DNA of 64,000 nucleotides from Corynebacterium comes (GTDB taxonomy: Bacteria; Actinomycetota; Actinomycetes; Mycobacteriales; Mycobacteriaceae). The position numbers and the translations under genes are program-made. The notes under the pieces are model-generated. The model had not been told where the DNA came from and ran no database searches. It worked only from the letters and a program-made list of their open reading frames with translations. This document shows positions 42,044 through 51,026 of the stretch, piece after piece. The stretch spans positions 2,046,001-2,110,000 of the forward strand of contig NZ_CP046453.1 of the NCBI RefSeq assembly GCF_009734405.1, in the 5' to 3' direction. The stretch's first letter is position 1; each line of letters opens with the position of its first letter.

Positions 42044-43684
42044 CTAGAACCTGCCGTCGCGTGCGTGCTGGGTGCCGTCGACGTGCAGGCTAACCACACC
42101 GTCCCGGTGCGGGAAGAGGACGGGTACGCGATCGCGGGTGATGCTCGGCCGATCGGCGGGACTGCCCGTCGGATCACGGACGATGATCACCTGCGTGCCC
42201 GGCGGGGCGCGATCCACCTCCTCCACTTCGTCGACCACATGCAGCTGCAGGCTCTCCAACGGCACCTCGGCGGGCGGGGAGGTGAGGTCCGTGCTCCACA
42301 CCCACCACGCCGTCACCAGGACCAGCGTCTTCCAGGGGTGCCCGCCCACCAGTCCCGCGATGATCCAGCCATAGGCGACGAGCACCCACACCGGGTCGGC
42401 CGACACCGTGGCCAGGGGGAGACCGGCGCACCACGCGGCCACGGTGTGGATCCACCAGGTGCACGGCTCGAGGAGTTTCAGGGGCAGCCAGGCCAGCGGA
42501 CCCGGCAGCAGAGCGAGACCCGCCGCCGGCAGGCCGAGCAGCGTCACGGGCGCGACCGCAGGGGCGACCATCACGTTCGCCAGGACGGACACCACCGACA
42601 CCTCGCCCGCCATGAGCGCGATGATGGGCATGGTGACGATGTCCGCGCTGACAGCCACGGCCAGGGCCCGGACGAAGATGTCGGGCAGCCGGGTACGCGC
42701 CAGCGGACGGTAGAGCAGCGGATGGAGCGCGATGATCCCGGCGGTCGCCGCCACGGACAGGGCGAAACCATAGGACACCGCAAGGTCCGGATCCCACAGA
42801 ACCAGCCCGATCACCGCCAGACACAGGCCGTGGATCGGCTCCATCCGGCTGGAACCCAGAACAGCCAGCAGCCCCACCAGGCCGGTCAACGCGGCCCGCA
42901 GGACGGAAGGTTCGGTGCCCACCAGGCCGACGAAACCGAGCAGCGCCACCGTCGCCGCCGCCACCTGCACGCGCGGTCCGAGGGTGAGCAACCGGCAGCC
43001 GATGACCGCCACCGTGGTCACGATCGCCACATTCGCCCCGCTGACGGCGCTCAGGTGCGAGAGGCCGGTGTCGATGTAGAGCTGCCGCTCCGCAGACGTC
43101 TGGGCGGAGACGTCGCCGAGCACCATGCCGGGGACCAGACCCCGGGAGGCCTCCCCCACCGTCTGGTCCACCGTCCCCCGCAGGGCCTGCCGGACCGTCC
43201 ATGCCACCAGGTCCATCCCGTGCGGATCGGCCGACACCTGCAGTTCCCCGTTCCCCACCAGCGCCCCTAACCCGGGTCGGTCGGTGGCCGACCAGTTCAC
43301 CTCCACCACCACGTGGGAACCGGCCGGCAGGTCACGTCCGTCGAGATCCGTGAACACCGGCAGGGGTGCGGGATGGCCGGGGGCGTCGATACGCACGAGG
43401 TGGCCGCCGGACTCCACCTCGACCGGGGAACCGGACACCGTGCCCAGGAGGCGGGACGGAGGTGTCCAGGCCGCGGCCAGGCGTTGGCGCCACCAGGTCA
43501 ACGCGATGGCGCACACGCCGAGGACCCCGAAAAGCAGGGCCTGCCCGGCCTGTCTGCACCACGCGAGCACCAGGCTCCCGGCCAGGAGAGCCAGCCCTGC
43601 CCAGACAGCAGAACCGGTCAGGAGCAGGATGATCGTGAGCGCCCACACGGCCACCGCCCCCGGAACGAGCCGCAGTTCACTCAC
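42044..43684 (-). CDS. comEC: ComEC/Rec2-type membrane protein lacking the nuclease domain
   Basis: A 546-residue membrane protein. N-terminal helices and an OB-like DUF4131 region (about 70-170) are followed by the competence domain with TGLSHLSAVSGANVAIV (about 205-221), GTEPSVLRAALTGLVGLLAV and many helices. ComEC forms the DNA-uptake channel of natural transformation. After the last helix only about 75 residues remain, with none of the HxHxDH metal motif of the beta-lactamase-like domain that many ComEC proteins carry. It overlaps comEA by four nt. Confidence 0.88.
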   Translation of the reverse strand: MSELRLVPGAVAVWALTIILLLTGSAVWAGLALLAGSLVLAWCRQAGQALLFGVLGVCAIALTWWRQRLAAAWTPPSRLLGTVSGSPVEVESGGHLVRIDAPGHPAPLPVFTDLDGRDLPAGSHVVVEVNWSATDRPGLGALVGNGELQVSADPHGMDLVAWTVRQALRGTVDQTVGEASRGLVPGMVLGDVSAQTSAERQLYIDTGLSHLSAVSGANVAIVTTVAVIGCRLLTLGPRVQVAAATVALLGFVGLVGTEPSVLRAALTGLVGLLAVLGSSRMEPIHGLCLAVIGLVLWDPDLAVSYGFALSVAATAGIIALHPLLYRPLARTRLPDIFVRALAVAVSADIVTMPIIALMAGEVSVVSVLANVMVAPAVAPVTLLGLPAAGLALLPGPLAWLPLKLLEPCTWWIHTVAAWCAGLPLATVSADPVWVLVAYGWIIAGLVGGHPWKTLVLVTAWWVWSTDLTSPPAEVPLESLQLHVVDEVEEVDRAPPGTQVIIVRDPTGSPADRPSITRDRVPVLFPHRDGVVSLHVDGTQHARDGRF

Positions 43685-44328
43685 AGGGTGACTGCCTCGC
43701 GCAGGGCCTCGAATTTGGCGGGGCCGATGCCCTTGACGTCGAGAAGCTGCTCAATGCTTAAGAACCCGCCGGTGCTCTCGCGGTGGGCGACGATCGCGGC
43801 CGCGGTGGCGGGACCGATGCCCGGCAGGGTGGTCAGTTCGGTCACCGAGGCCGAGTTGAGCGACACTCCCCCGCCACCGGTCGGGGCCTCAGGCGCGGCG
43901 GGTTCACCGACGACCGGCACGACCAGCTGTTGGCCGTCGGTGAGACGCTGCGCCAGGTTGAGTGAGAGGAGGTCCGCTCCGGGCAGAGGCTGTGCGTGGC
44001 TGAGGGCATCGTGGACCCGGGCACCCGGAGTGAGCGTGACCAGGCCGGGACCTGCCACCGCGCCGACGACGGAGACGACGAGATCGCCGCTCTCGGCTTC
44101 CGTCGAGGTCCGCGTCACGGCAGGGAACTCTGGTTGAGGAGACGACGACGTGTCCGCCCGGCCGGCCTGGATCGCCACGATCCCGGCGACGAGCAGCACC
44201 ACCGCCACCGCGGCGAAGGCGGCGTGCCGGAGGGTGAGGTGGAGGCGGGGGGCGGGGTAGGCGACGTCGAGAAGCTCTTCTTCGCCGGTGGGGCGGGTGA
44301 GGTCCTTGAGTCGGTTCAGCGGGCTCAT
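43681..44328 (-). CDS. comEA: ComEA family DNA-binding protein
   Basis: A 215-residue protein anchored by one N-terminal membrane helix (about 35-55, LRHAAFAAVAVVLLVAGIV). A SLBB domain follows (GDLVVSVVGAVAGPGLV, about 80-135), then a proline/glycine linker and a helix-hairpin-helix pair (SLNSASVTELTTLPGIGPATA, LLDVKGIGPAKFEAL) that binds double-stranded DNA. It would hand DNA to ComEC. The start is leaderless in appearance: TAAGTT lies 7 nt before the ATG. A pair of DnaA-box-like sequences lies about 42-60 nt further upstream. Confidence 0.93.
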   Translation of the reverse strand: MSPLNRLKDLTRPTGEEELLDVAYPAPRLHLTLRHAAFAAVAVVLLVAGIVAIQAGRADTSSSPQPEFPAVTRTSTEAESGDLVVSVVGAVAGPGLVTLTPGARVHDALSHAQPLPGADLLSLNLAQRLTDGQQLVVPVVGEPAAPEAPTGGGGVSLNSASVTELTTLPGIGPATAAAIVAHRESTGGFLSIEQLLDVKGIGPAKFEALREAVTL

Positions 44329-44335
44329 GGCCCTG

Positions 44336-44341
44336 AACTTA
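44336..44341 (-). promoter_or_regulatory. -10 element of comEA-comEC (leaderless)
   Basis: TAAGTT on the minus strand, 7 nt before ATG 44328. Confidence 0.5.
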
Positions 44342-44381
44342 GGGCCGGAAACCTGCCGGAAACAGCGTCAGCGCCTCAACC

Positions 44382-44401
44382 TGTGGACAACTTTGTCCAC
44401 C
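44382..44401. promoter_or_regulatory. palindrome made of two facing DnaA-box-like sequences
   Basis: GTGGACAA-CT-TTGTCCAC is a perfect palindrome (44383-44400). The minus strand reads TTGTCCACA (44390-44382) and the plus strand TTGTCCACC (44393-44401). TTGTCCACA is the DnaA box preferred in high-GC actinobacteria. It lies in the comEA upstream region; a plain hairpin after degV is the alternative. Confidence 0.45.
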
Positions 44402-44403
44402 TA

Positions 44404-45222
44404 TCACCAAACTGGGGACGGATCCTCGGGGCGGGACATGAACACGGCAGACACGCCGACGGCGCCGGGACCGGTGTGCACCGCGAGGGTGGATTCCATG
44501 GGCAGGGTCATGATGCTGGACCCCTCAGCGAGCACCTCCTGCAACATGTCCTCCAGCTGCCCGGCGGGTTCCGCAGCGTCATGGTGCTGGATGGCCACGA
44601 ACACGGGTCGGCCCCCTGCGCGCTCGAGGACCAGCTCGATGAGCCGGGTGAACGCCTTCTGCTGGGTGCGGGTCTTGCCCACCAGCTCCAGGCGCCCGTC
44701 CTTGACCTGCAGGATCGGCTTGGTCGCCAACAGGGTCGCTGACAGTGCCGTCGTGGTGGAGATCCGCCCTGATCGGCGCATGTCCTCGATGCCGTGCAGG
44801 TAGACCCACGTGGCGGAACGGCGGAGGGTATCTTCCGCGATGGCCTGGCAGGTGTCCAGATCCGCGCCCTCGGAGGCGAGCTTCGCGGCCGTCATCGCCG
44901 CCGCGCCCACCGCCATGCCTACGGAACCGGTCTCCACGACCCGGACCTGGTCGTCGGGGAACACCGCCGCGGCCTGGACAGCCGCCGACCAGGTCGAGGA
45001 GAGTTCCTTGGCCAGGTGCAGGGCGAGCACGCCCTCATCCCCGCCCCGCTCCAGCTGACGGGCGTAGGCGGCGACCAGCTCCAGGGAGGACAGGCCGGCG
45101 GTCGAGGTGTCGGGGCCGTCGCCCTCATGCATGACGTGCAGATCGATGACGGTGATGCCGAGCTCCTCGACGACCTCATCGGGCAGGCCGGCGGAGGAAT
45201 CGGTGACGATGCGGACCGGCAT
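44404..45222 (-). CDS. DegV family fatty-acid-binding protein
   Basis: A 272-residue protein. The start MPVRIVTDSSAGLPDEV is the family signature, followed by the TSTAGLSSLELVAAYARQL and ALHLAKELSSTWSAAVQAA blocks and late LIELVLERAGGRPVFVAIQHHD. DegV/FakB proteins bind a fatty acid and present it to a kinase; no FakA gene is in the window. Its ATG follows the gpgP stop directly (TAAATG), so translation is coupled. M. tuberculosis Rv2417c occupies the same place. Confidence 0.9.
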   Translation of the reverse strand: MPVRIVTDSSAGLPDEVVEELGITVIDLHVMHEGDGPDTSTAGLSSLELVAAYARQLERGGDEGVLALHLAKELSSTWSAAVQAAAVFPDDQVRVVETGSVGMAVGAAAMTAAKLASEGADLDTCQAIAEDTLRRSATWVYLHGIEDMRRSGRISTTTALSATLLATKPILQVKDGRLELVGKTRTQQKAFTRLIELVLERAGGRPVFVAIQHHDAAEPAGQLEDMLQEVLAEGSSIMTLPMESTLAVHTGPGAVGVSAVFMSRPEDPSPVW

Positions 45223-45945
45223 TTATCCCATGTTCCATCCGTCGAGGTACCACTGTGCGTCAGCGACGGTCGCGGGGGTGAAGTCCGGGACGCCGACGAG
45301 GCCGGGGGTTCCGTTGCCGGACTCGACGCCGTGGGAGACGTCGTCGAGAGCGTCCCGGCTGCCCGGCAGGTAGCGCGGGCGCGCGGTGAGCTGGGAACGG
45401 CGGGTGTTCTTCAGACCCGAGAACATCGGGTACAGGCCCACCTCCAGACCCAGCAGGCTGCAGGTCAGCGCGGAGATGGTGCCGCCGTGGGCGACGATGA
45501 GCACGGAGTGGTCGTCCCACTCGTCGAAGGAGACCATGAGTTCCTCGATCACGGGGCGGGCGCGCGCGGCGACCGCCACACGTGACTCGCCGCCGGGCGG
45601 GGCCCAGGTGGCGTCGTGCCGCCATGCGGCACGAGCCCCGGGCAGCTCCTCGTCCACCTCCATCGCCGTCTTCGACTGCCACTCGCCCAGGTGGGTCTCC
45701 CTCAGACGGGGATCCGTGGCGACGTCGAGTCCGAGGACCCCGCCGATGATCTTCGCGGTGTCGTGCGCCCTCGAGAGGTCGGAGGAGATGATGCGGGTGA
45801 TGTTCTCACTGAGGAGCTGCTCGCCGGCAGCGGCCGCCTGTTCCCGTCCCAGGTCAGACAGATGGGTGTCCAGCTGGCCCTGCATCCGACGGGTCGCGTT
45901 GTAATCGGTCTGTCCGTGACGGATCAGGATCAGGCGGCGGGTCAT
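45223..45945 (-). CDS. gpgP: histidine phosphatase, glucosyl-3-phosphoglycerate phosphatase type
   Basis: A 240-residue branch-1 histidine phosphatase. The catalytic motif is LIRHGQTDYN with His10, and the second histidine is in VAHGGTISALTC. Synteny with rsfS and nadD matches M. tuberculosis Rv2419c, which dephosphorylates glucosyl-3-phosphoglycerate in the methylglucose lipopolysaccharide pathway; that role is taken from the position and family. It starts 4 nt after rsfS and is directly joined to degV. Confidence 0.85.
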   Translation of the reverse strand: MTRRLILIRHGQTDYNATRRMQGQLDTHLSDLGREQAAAAGEQLLSENITRIISSDLSRAHDTAKIIGGVLGLDVATDPRLRETHLGEWQSKTAMEVDEELPGARAAWRHDATWAPPGGESRVAVAARARPVIEELMVSFDEWDDHSVLIVAHGGTISALTCSLLGLEVGLYPMFSGLKNTRRSQLTARPRYLPGSRDALDDVSHGVESGNGTPGLVGVPDFTPATVADAQWYLDGWNMG

Positions 45946-45949
45946 GGTG

Positions 45950-46426
45950 TCAGTACTCCTCTTCCGCGTCTCCCGGAGCCTCCGACGCAAGCGGGATCTC
46001 GTCGATGGAGGCGACATTGCGGATGTCCACGTCGTCCTCGGTCCAGGTGCCCGGCCGCTCGGGCGTGTCGATGCCCTCGACCTCGATGAGGGGGCAGTCG
46101 CGGTAGAGGCGGTCCAGGCCGTAGAACTCGCGCTCCGCGTCCCGCTGGACGTGGACGACGACGCCGCCGTAGTCGAGCAGCACCCAGCGGTTCTCGCGGT
46201 TGCCCTCGCGGCGCAGCGGATTCACGCCTGCGGCGGTGAGTTCGTCCTCGATCTCCTCCACGATGGCTGCGACCTGTCGCTCGGTGTCGGCGGAGGCCAC
46301 GACGAAGACATCGCTGATGGCCATCACGTCGGAGACGTCGATTACCGCGATGTTGCGCCCCAGCTTCTCGTCAGCGGCGTGAGCCGCAATGGTGGCCAGT
46401 CGGCGGGATTCGTCAGAAACAGTCAC
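45950..46426 (-). CDS. rsfS: ribosome silencing factor RsfS
   Basis: A 158-residue protein that binds ribosomal protein L14 and blocks subunit joining in starvation. Core motifs are VIDVSDVMAISDVFVVAS (about 27-44), WVLLDYGGVVVHVQ and FYGLDRLYRDCP. The core is normal; an acidic tail of about 40 residues is added (IEVEGIDTPERPG to EEEY), common in corynebacteria. Start GTG 46426 has AAGGACA upstream. A weak hairpin (AAACTC/GAGTTT) lies between it and nadD. Confidence 0.92.
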   Translation of the reverse strand: MTVSDESRRLATIAAHAADEKLGRNIAVIDVSDVMAISDVFVVASADTERQVAAIVEEIEDELTAAGVNPLRREGNRENRWVLLDYGGVVVHVQRDAEREFYGLDRLYRDCPLIEVEGIDTPERPGTWTEDDVDIRNVASIDEIPLASEAPGDAEEEY

Positions 46427-46525
46427 ACAGTGTCCTTATTCTCAGGTAAAGGTGCAGAAAACTCCCTTGAGTTTCCCACGGATGACACGCTTTTTCCTAG
46501 TCGTACTACTATCCGGTGTCTCAGT

Positions 46526-47128
46526 CTACGCGGGGGTTGTGCGGTAGAGGTCGTTCTTCGCGATGTACTGCACCACCCCGTCAGGCACCAGGTACCACAC
46601 GGGTCGGCCGACCGCGGAACGTTCACGGCAGTCCGTCGACGAGATCGCCATCGCCGGCACGTCGATGAGATGGACCCGCTCCTGGTGTACCTCGGGAAGC
46701 ATCGCCTCGGTGAGTTCATAGCCCGGGCGGGTGACTCCGACGAACTGCGCCAGCTCGAACATCCGGTCCCAGTCCCGCCAGGTGACGATCGACGCCAGCG
46801 CGTCCGCACCCGTGATGAAGAACAGCTCGGCGTTCGGGTGACGCGCGCGCAGATCGGTGAGCGTGTCGATGGTATATGTGTCCCCACCTCGGTCGATGTC
46901 GACGCGACTGACCCGGAACCGGGGGTTCGAGGCCGTCGCGATCACGGTCATCAGATACCGGTCCTCCGCCAGCGAGACCTTCTTCTCAGCCTTCTGCCAC
47001 GGTTGCCCGGTGGGCACGAAGATGACCGAATCCAGGTCGAAACGGGCCGCCACCTCGCTCGCGGCGACGAGGTGTCCGTGGTGGATCGGATCGAAGGTGC
47101 CGCCCATGACACCAATGCGCTCAGTCAT
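46526..47128 (-). CDS. nadD: nicotinate-nucleotide adenylyltransferase
   Basis: A 200-residue enzyme of NAD synthesis that adenylates nicotinate mononucleotide. The nucleotidyl-transferase motif is [12 protein letters not shown] (about 8-19), with [13 protein letters not shown], the [12 protein letters not shown] strand and the C-terminal [13 protein letters not shown] (ISSTxxR) signature. The length is normal. ATG 47128 overlaps the stop of the upstream cutinase-like gene by four nt. Confidence 0.95.
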   Translation of the reverse strand: MTERIGVMGGTFDPIHHGHLVAASEVAARFDLDSVIFVPTGQPWQKAEKKVSLAEDRYLMTVIATASNPRFRVSRVDIDRGGDTYTIDTLTDLRARHPNAELFFITGADALASIVTWRDWDRMFELAQFVGVTRPGYELTEAMLPEVHQERVHLIDVPAMAISSTDCRERSAVGRPVWYLVPDGVVQYIAKNDLYRTTPA

Positions 47129-47997
47129 GACCGCGAAGTATATCCGGTGATCCACTCCGCGAACCTGTCCGCGACATGCCCGTCACTCTCCGTGGGCTGC
47201 TCATCGACGTCCATGAAGTACCGGTTGTGCACCCCGCCACCGTTCCTCAGGGCCGCCTGCGCCGCGCCGGGGGTCAGGTTGCAGACGTAGTCACCGTCAG
47301 CGCAGTAGTTGAGGCCGTTGCTTCCCGACGCCCGCCCCGCCGCCAACGCATGCAGCGGGTTCCCGAAGTAGAGCGAACCCACCAGCTGCCCCCTACGCGT
47401 CAGCTCCGGCTCCTGGGCGATCAGCACCACCGCCCCCTGCGAGAACCCGACGAGGAGATAACCCGGGTGGCAACCCGTCTCCGACTCCCAGGCATCGACA
47501 TAACCCATCGTCCCGTTGAGGCCGGACTCCAGACCTCCCACCAGGCCCTCCGCCGCCTTCTGTGCGATGACATGGGCCGGTTCCTGCTGCAGGATCCCAC
47601 CCACACGTGCGGCGGTCGCCGGCAGATCCAGATTCTCATCCTGCTCCGCCAACGCGGGCACGGGAAAAGTCGCCGGATAGACGGTGTCGTCCAGCCCCAG
47701 CACCTGGACGTCCGCCAGCAGGGATTCGCCGGTCTTCGCGTAGTGGCGGGATTCCGCGAAGTGCAGGAAGGCCCGGATGTTCCTCTCCTCATAGCCGTTG
47801 GACACCCACGGCGAGGCATCGCTGTAGGAGGTCGGCCGGAGGTCCTCGTTCTGTTCACTGCCGCGGGCGGCCAGGACCACGAGCGCCGGGCACTCCTGCT
47901 GCGGCGCTGCGGAAGCACCGGGCACAGGCGTGAGAGCGAGCGCCAGCACTGTGGCCGCCAGGGACGTACTCAGTCTCCTCATGCGTGCCGCCTTCAT
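47125..47997 (-). CDS. secreted cutinase-family serine esterase
   Basis: A 290-residue secreted hydrolase. The signal peptide ends at GASA (about 27-30). The nucleophile is Ser186 in GFSQGAVV; Asp236 in CADGDYVC and His257 in GGVHNRY complete the triad, and [12 protein letters not shown] is the first strand. Members of this family in mycobacteria hydrolyse fatty esters (cutinase-like proteins). An ATG at 47982 with GAAGGCGG upstream is a strong alternative start; both give a valid signal peptide. Translational coupling of a secreted esterase to nadD is unexpected. Confidence 0.85.
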   Translation of the reverse strand: MKAARMRRLSTSLAATVLALALTPVPGASAAPQQECPALVVLAARGSEQNEDLRPTSYSDASPWVSNGYEERNIRAFLHFAESRHYAKTGESLLADVQVLGLDDTVYPATFPVPALAEQDENLDLPATAARVGGILQQEPAHVIAQKAAEGLVGGLESGLNGTMGYVDAWESETGCHPGYLLVGFSQGAVVLIAQEPELTRRGQLVGSLYFGNPLHALAAGRASGSNGLNYCADGDYVCNLTPGAAQAALRNGGGVHNRYFMDVDEQPTESDGHVADRFAEWITGYTSRS

Positions 47998-48097
47998 CCG
48001 TGGGGAAAGTAACAGATCCTCATGTCAAGGCAACATTATGTCGGTGCTGGTACGTGCGCCACCCTAATCAGGATTCCCGGCGGCCTTCACCCCCGGG

Positions 48098-49375
48098 CTA
48101 CGGGCGGGTCTGGCCGGTGCCCTGCAGGATCCACTTGGTGGAGGTCAGCTCCGGCAGCGCCATGGGGCCGCGGGCGTGCAGCTTCTGGGTGGAGATGCCG
48201 ATCTCCGCGCCCATGCCGTACTGCTCGCCGTCGGTGAAGGCGGTGGAGGCGTTGATCATCACGGCCGCGGCGTCGACCTGATCGGCGAACTTCTGGGCGG
48301 TGACGATGTTCTGCGTGGAGATCGCCTCGGTATGGCCGGTGGTCCAGCGGGCGATGTGCCCGATGGCGCCGTCGACACCATCGACGACCTTGGCGGCGAT
48401 GTCCATGGACAGGTACTCCTCGCCCCAGTCGGTGTCGTCGGCCTGGAGGATGTCCTCGGCACCGAAGGCCGCCAGCTCATCGACGTCGCCGTGGACGGTG
48501 ACGCCCGCCGTCTGCAGGGCATGGACGATGGCGAGCTTGTCGGCGGCGGACAGCGCGGCGTCGATAAGCACGGTCTCGGTGGCGTTGCACACCGAGCAAC
48601 GGCGGGTCTTGCCGTTGAGCATCATGGCGATGCCCTGCTGGAGGTCGCCCTCGGCGTCGATGTAGAAGTGGCAGTTACCGGTGCCGGTCTCGATGGCGGG
48701 GACCGTCGCATTGGTCACCACCGTCTCGATCAGACGCGCACCGCCGCGCGGGATGACCACGTCAACCAGGCCACGTGCGGTGATGAGGTCCTGGACCGAG
48801 TCATGGGATTCACAGGGCAGCAGCTGCACGGACTCCCGCGGCAGGCCGAAGGACTCCACGACGTCCTGGAGGATCTCCACGAGCTTGGCGTTGGAGTGCT
48901 TCGCGGTGCGCGAACCCCGCAGCAGGGGCACATTGCCGGACTTCAACGCCAGGCCGAAAGCGTCGACGGTGACGTTGGGGCGGGCCTCGTAGACCATGCC
49001 CATCACGCCCAGGGGAACACGCACCTGACGCATCTGGATGCCGTTGGGCATGACACCGCCGGTGAGCACCTCCCCCACGGGATCCTTCAGGCTCGCGACC
49101 TGCCGGAGCCCGCCGGCGATGCCCTCGATGCGGCCGGTGTCCAGGCTGAGGCGGTCGATGAGCGACTCGCCCATCCCCTCCGCCCGGCCGGAGTCGATGT
49201 CCTGCTGATTGGCCCTCAGGATGTCCTCGGTGGCGGCGACCAGCGCGTCGGCGGCGGCGAGCAGGATCTCGTTCTTCCGGGAGGTCGGCAGCTGAGCCAG
49301 GATCGGGGCGACGGCTTTGGCTGCCCGGGCCTTGGTCAGAACTTCTTCACGTTCGATGGCACGGCTATCAGTCAT
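48098..49375 (-). CDS. proA: gamma-glutamyl phosphate reductase
   Basis: A 425-residue enzyme of proline synthesis that reduces gamma-glutamyl phosphate to the semialdehyde. Features are [23 protein letters not shown] split over strands near 110-135, [13 protein letters not shown], the TGNCHFYID loop and the active cysteine in [18 protein letters not shown] 49375 is supported by TACCCT 7 nt upstream (leaderless) and gives the normal family length; an ATG 111 nt earlier is rejected. It is separated from proB by an HNH endonuclease and two dehydrogenase genes. Confidence 0.95.
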   Translation of the reverse strand: MTDSRAIEREEVLTKARAAKAVAPILAQLPTSRKNEILLAAADALVAATEDILRANQQDIDSGRAEGMGESLIDRLSLDTGRIEGIAGGLRQVASLKDPVGEVLTGGVMPNGIQMRQVRVPLGVMGMVYEARPNVTVDAFGLALKSGNVPLLRGSRTAKHSNAKLVEILQDVVESFGLPRESVQLLPCESHDSVQDLITARGLVDVVIPRGGARLIETVVTNATVPAIETGTGNCHFYIDAEGDLQQGIAMMLNGKTRRCSVCNATETVLIDAALSAADKLAIVHALQTAGVTVHGDVDELAAFGAEDILQADDTDWGEEYLSMDIAAKVVDGVDGAIGHIARWTTGHTEAISTQNIVTAQKFADQVDAAAVMINASTAFTDGEQYGMGAEIGISTQKLHARGPMALPELTSTKWILQGTGQTRP

Positions 49376-49382
49376 GGCAACG

Positions 49383-49388
49383 AGGGTA
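49383..49388 (-). promoter_or_regulatory. -10 element of proA (leaderless)
   Basis: TACCCT on the minus strand, 7 nt before ATG 49375. Confidence 0.45.
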
Positions 49389-49577
49389 CCTGAGCGACCG
49401 GAACCGAACAGCGAGCCGGGACCATCCCCGGGCACTTCGCGACGGCAGACCCGGCCCCGCGGATCGAAGGGACGGAATGACGGCACCCCCTCTCCGGGAG
49501 AGCCACCACCGTGCCAGGCACCACCAACACATAGAAAACTAGTTCGAAAGATGGATGTGGTCTAGGCGGAGCGGCCA

Positions 49578-49583
49578 TAAAGT
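49578..49583 (+). promoter_or_regulatory. -10 element of DUF222/HNH gene copy 2
   Basis: TAAAGT, exactly 7 nt before the ATG of the six-codon leader ORF at 49591. No clear -35 was seen, unlike copy 1. Confidence 0.4.
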
Positions 49584-49590
49584 AGAACAC

Positions 49591-49611
49591 ATGAACGAGG
49601 GGGTGTCATGA
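49591..49611 (+). CDS. six-codon leader ORF (MNEGVS) overlapping the HNH endonuclease start
   Basis: ATG 49591 opens MNEGVS and ends in TGA 49609-49611, overlapping the endonuclease ATG as ATGA. It differs from the copy at 2640-2660 by a single base (GTG versus GAG codon). The endonuclease ribosome site GAGGGGG lies within it. Confidence 0.4.
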   Translation: MNEGVS

Positions 49612-51026
49612 CCAGACTGAACGTCGGGGAAGCGGTCGACCAGATCCAGGCCGGAATGAGTTCGCTCTCCGCACTCATGGCAGATCCCTCCCTCGTGTCC
49701 TTCGACGAAGTGGCGGGCGAGTTCGAGCGACTCGAACAGGCGCTGGTCGCCCGGGGGCGTGTCGACGCCGCCTTCGCCTGGCTGGCGGAGTCCGCCGACG
49801 CGGGACGGCTGGTGGGATCCACCCACGCCATTGACTACCTCACCGCGCAGCTGGGAATCTCCCGGCGAGAGGCCTGGTCCAGGCTGCGCACGGGCACCTC
49901 ATTGTTCAGCCCACCACCCCCGCCCCCGCCCCCTGAGCCTGCGGAGACGGAAGAAGAGCGCCGGGCCCGGGAGCAGGAGGAGGCCGAGCGTGCGGAAAAG
50001 GCCCGGAAAGATCGGGAGGAGGCACTGCGTAAGTCGAAGGAGGCGTCCACCGAGATCCTGCGCATCATCGACCAGGAACTGGCTGATCTCTCCGACGCTG
50101 CCGACCCTGACCGCAGCCGGCTCTACAACCTCGCGCTGAGTGAAGCCAGGTACCGAAGGCCGGAGGACCTGCGCACCTGGCTCCGACGCCAGGTCACCCT
50201 GGCCAACCAGAAAGGCGCGACAGACCTGCTCGCCGCCTACCGCCGACGTTTCCTCACCATCGGTGAACCCGAGGCCGACGGCTCCTGCACCATCCGCGGC
50301 CGGCTCCCGGCCGCCATCGCCGCCGCGCTGAAAGCGGCTCTGGCCCCGGGGGAGCGTCCCGGCGCCAACCTCGACGACGAGGAGCTGGAGGACACCCGGA
50401 CCCGGGGACAACGCCGCGTGGACCAGCTCATGACCATCCTGGGCACGCAACCTTCCTCCCTCGGCCACGGGATGGGTTCGGTCCTGCTGTCCGTCACCGC
50501 CGAGGACATCGACAACCTCTCCCCGACCTCAGAGTTCTCCACCAACACCGGTGACCGCCTCAATCTGATGGACATCCTGCGCCTGGGTGCCGCGAAGTTC
50601 GACGCCATGGTGCTCCACGACACCGAGGGCCAGCCCCTGGCCCTGGGTCGGGGCAGACGCACCGCGAGTTTCAGCCAGCGGCTGGCGTTGTTCGCAGCTC
50701 AAGGGGTGTGCGGCTGCCCGGACTGCACCACCGCCGCCGTCCACAACGATGCCCACCACATCACCGCCTGGGACCAGGGCGGACCCACCGACCTGATCAA
50801 CCTGATGCTCGTGTGCCCACCGCACCACGCGGCCAACGATGATTCGCGCACCGGTGCCGGCGGCAGAGGATACCTCGACCGGTGCCCGGTCACCGGGAGA
50901 GTCGGCCGGAGGGCCGGACCCGGCCAACCCCTACGGTTCAATGAGACGCAGGCGGCCTCCGAATCAGGGGGAGCGCGGATCAGGGCACGGCAGAATCGAC
51001 CATCCGCGGAAGACGAAGCAGCCTAG
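49608..51026 (+). CDS. DUF222 / HNH endonuclease (13E12 repeat family), copy 2
   Basis: A 472-residue paralogue of the gene at 1204, sharing the same plan: DUF222, a polyproline run with a charged E/R/K helix (about 102-145), and HNH with CGCPDC, HNDAHH, DLINL and CPPHH intact. The two proteins are similar along their whole length, with near-identity in GRGYLDRCPVTGRVGRRAG. It is inserted in the otherwise conserved proA-dehydrogenase-proB region. Its TAG overlaps the convergent dehydrogenase stop. Confidence 0.87.
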   Translation: MTRLNVGEAVDQIQAGMSSLSALMADPSLVSFDEVAGEFERLEQALVARGRVDAAFAWLAESADAGRLVGSTHAIDYLTAQLGISRREAWSRLRTGTSLFSPPPPPPPPEPAETEEERRAREQEEAERAEKARKDREEALRKSKEASTEILRIIDQELADLSDAADPDRSRLYNLALSEARYRRPEDLRTWLRRQVTLANQKGATDLLAAYRRRFLTIGEPEADGSCTIRGRLPAAIAAALKAALAPGERPGANLDDEELEDTRTRGQRRVDQLMTILGTQPSSLGHGMGSVLLSVTAEDIDNLSPTSEFSTNTGDRLNLMDILRLGAAKFDAMVLHDTEGQPLALGRGRRTASFSQRLALFAAQGVCGCPDCTTAAVHNDAHHITAWDQGGPTDLINLMLVCPPHHAANDDSRTGAGGRGYLDRCPVTGRVGRRAGPGQPLRFNETQAASESGGARIRARQNRPSAEDEAA

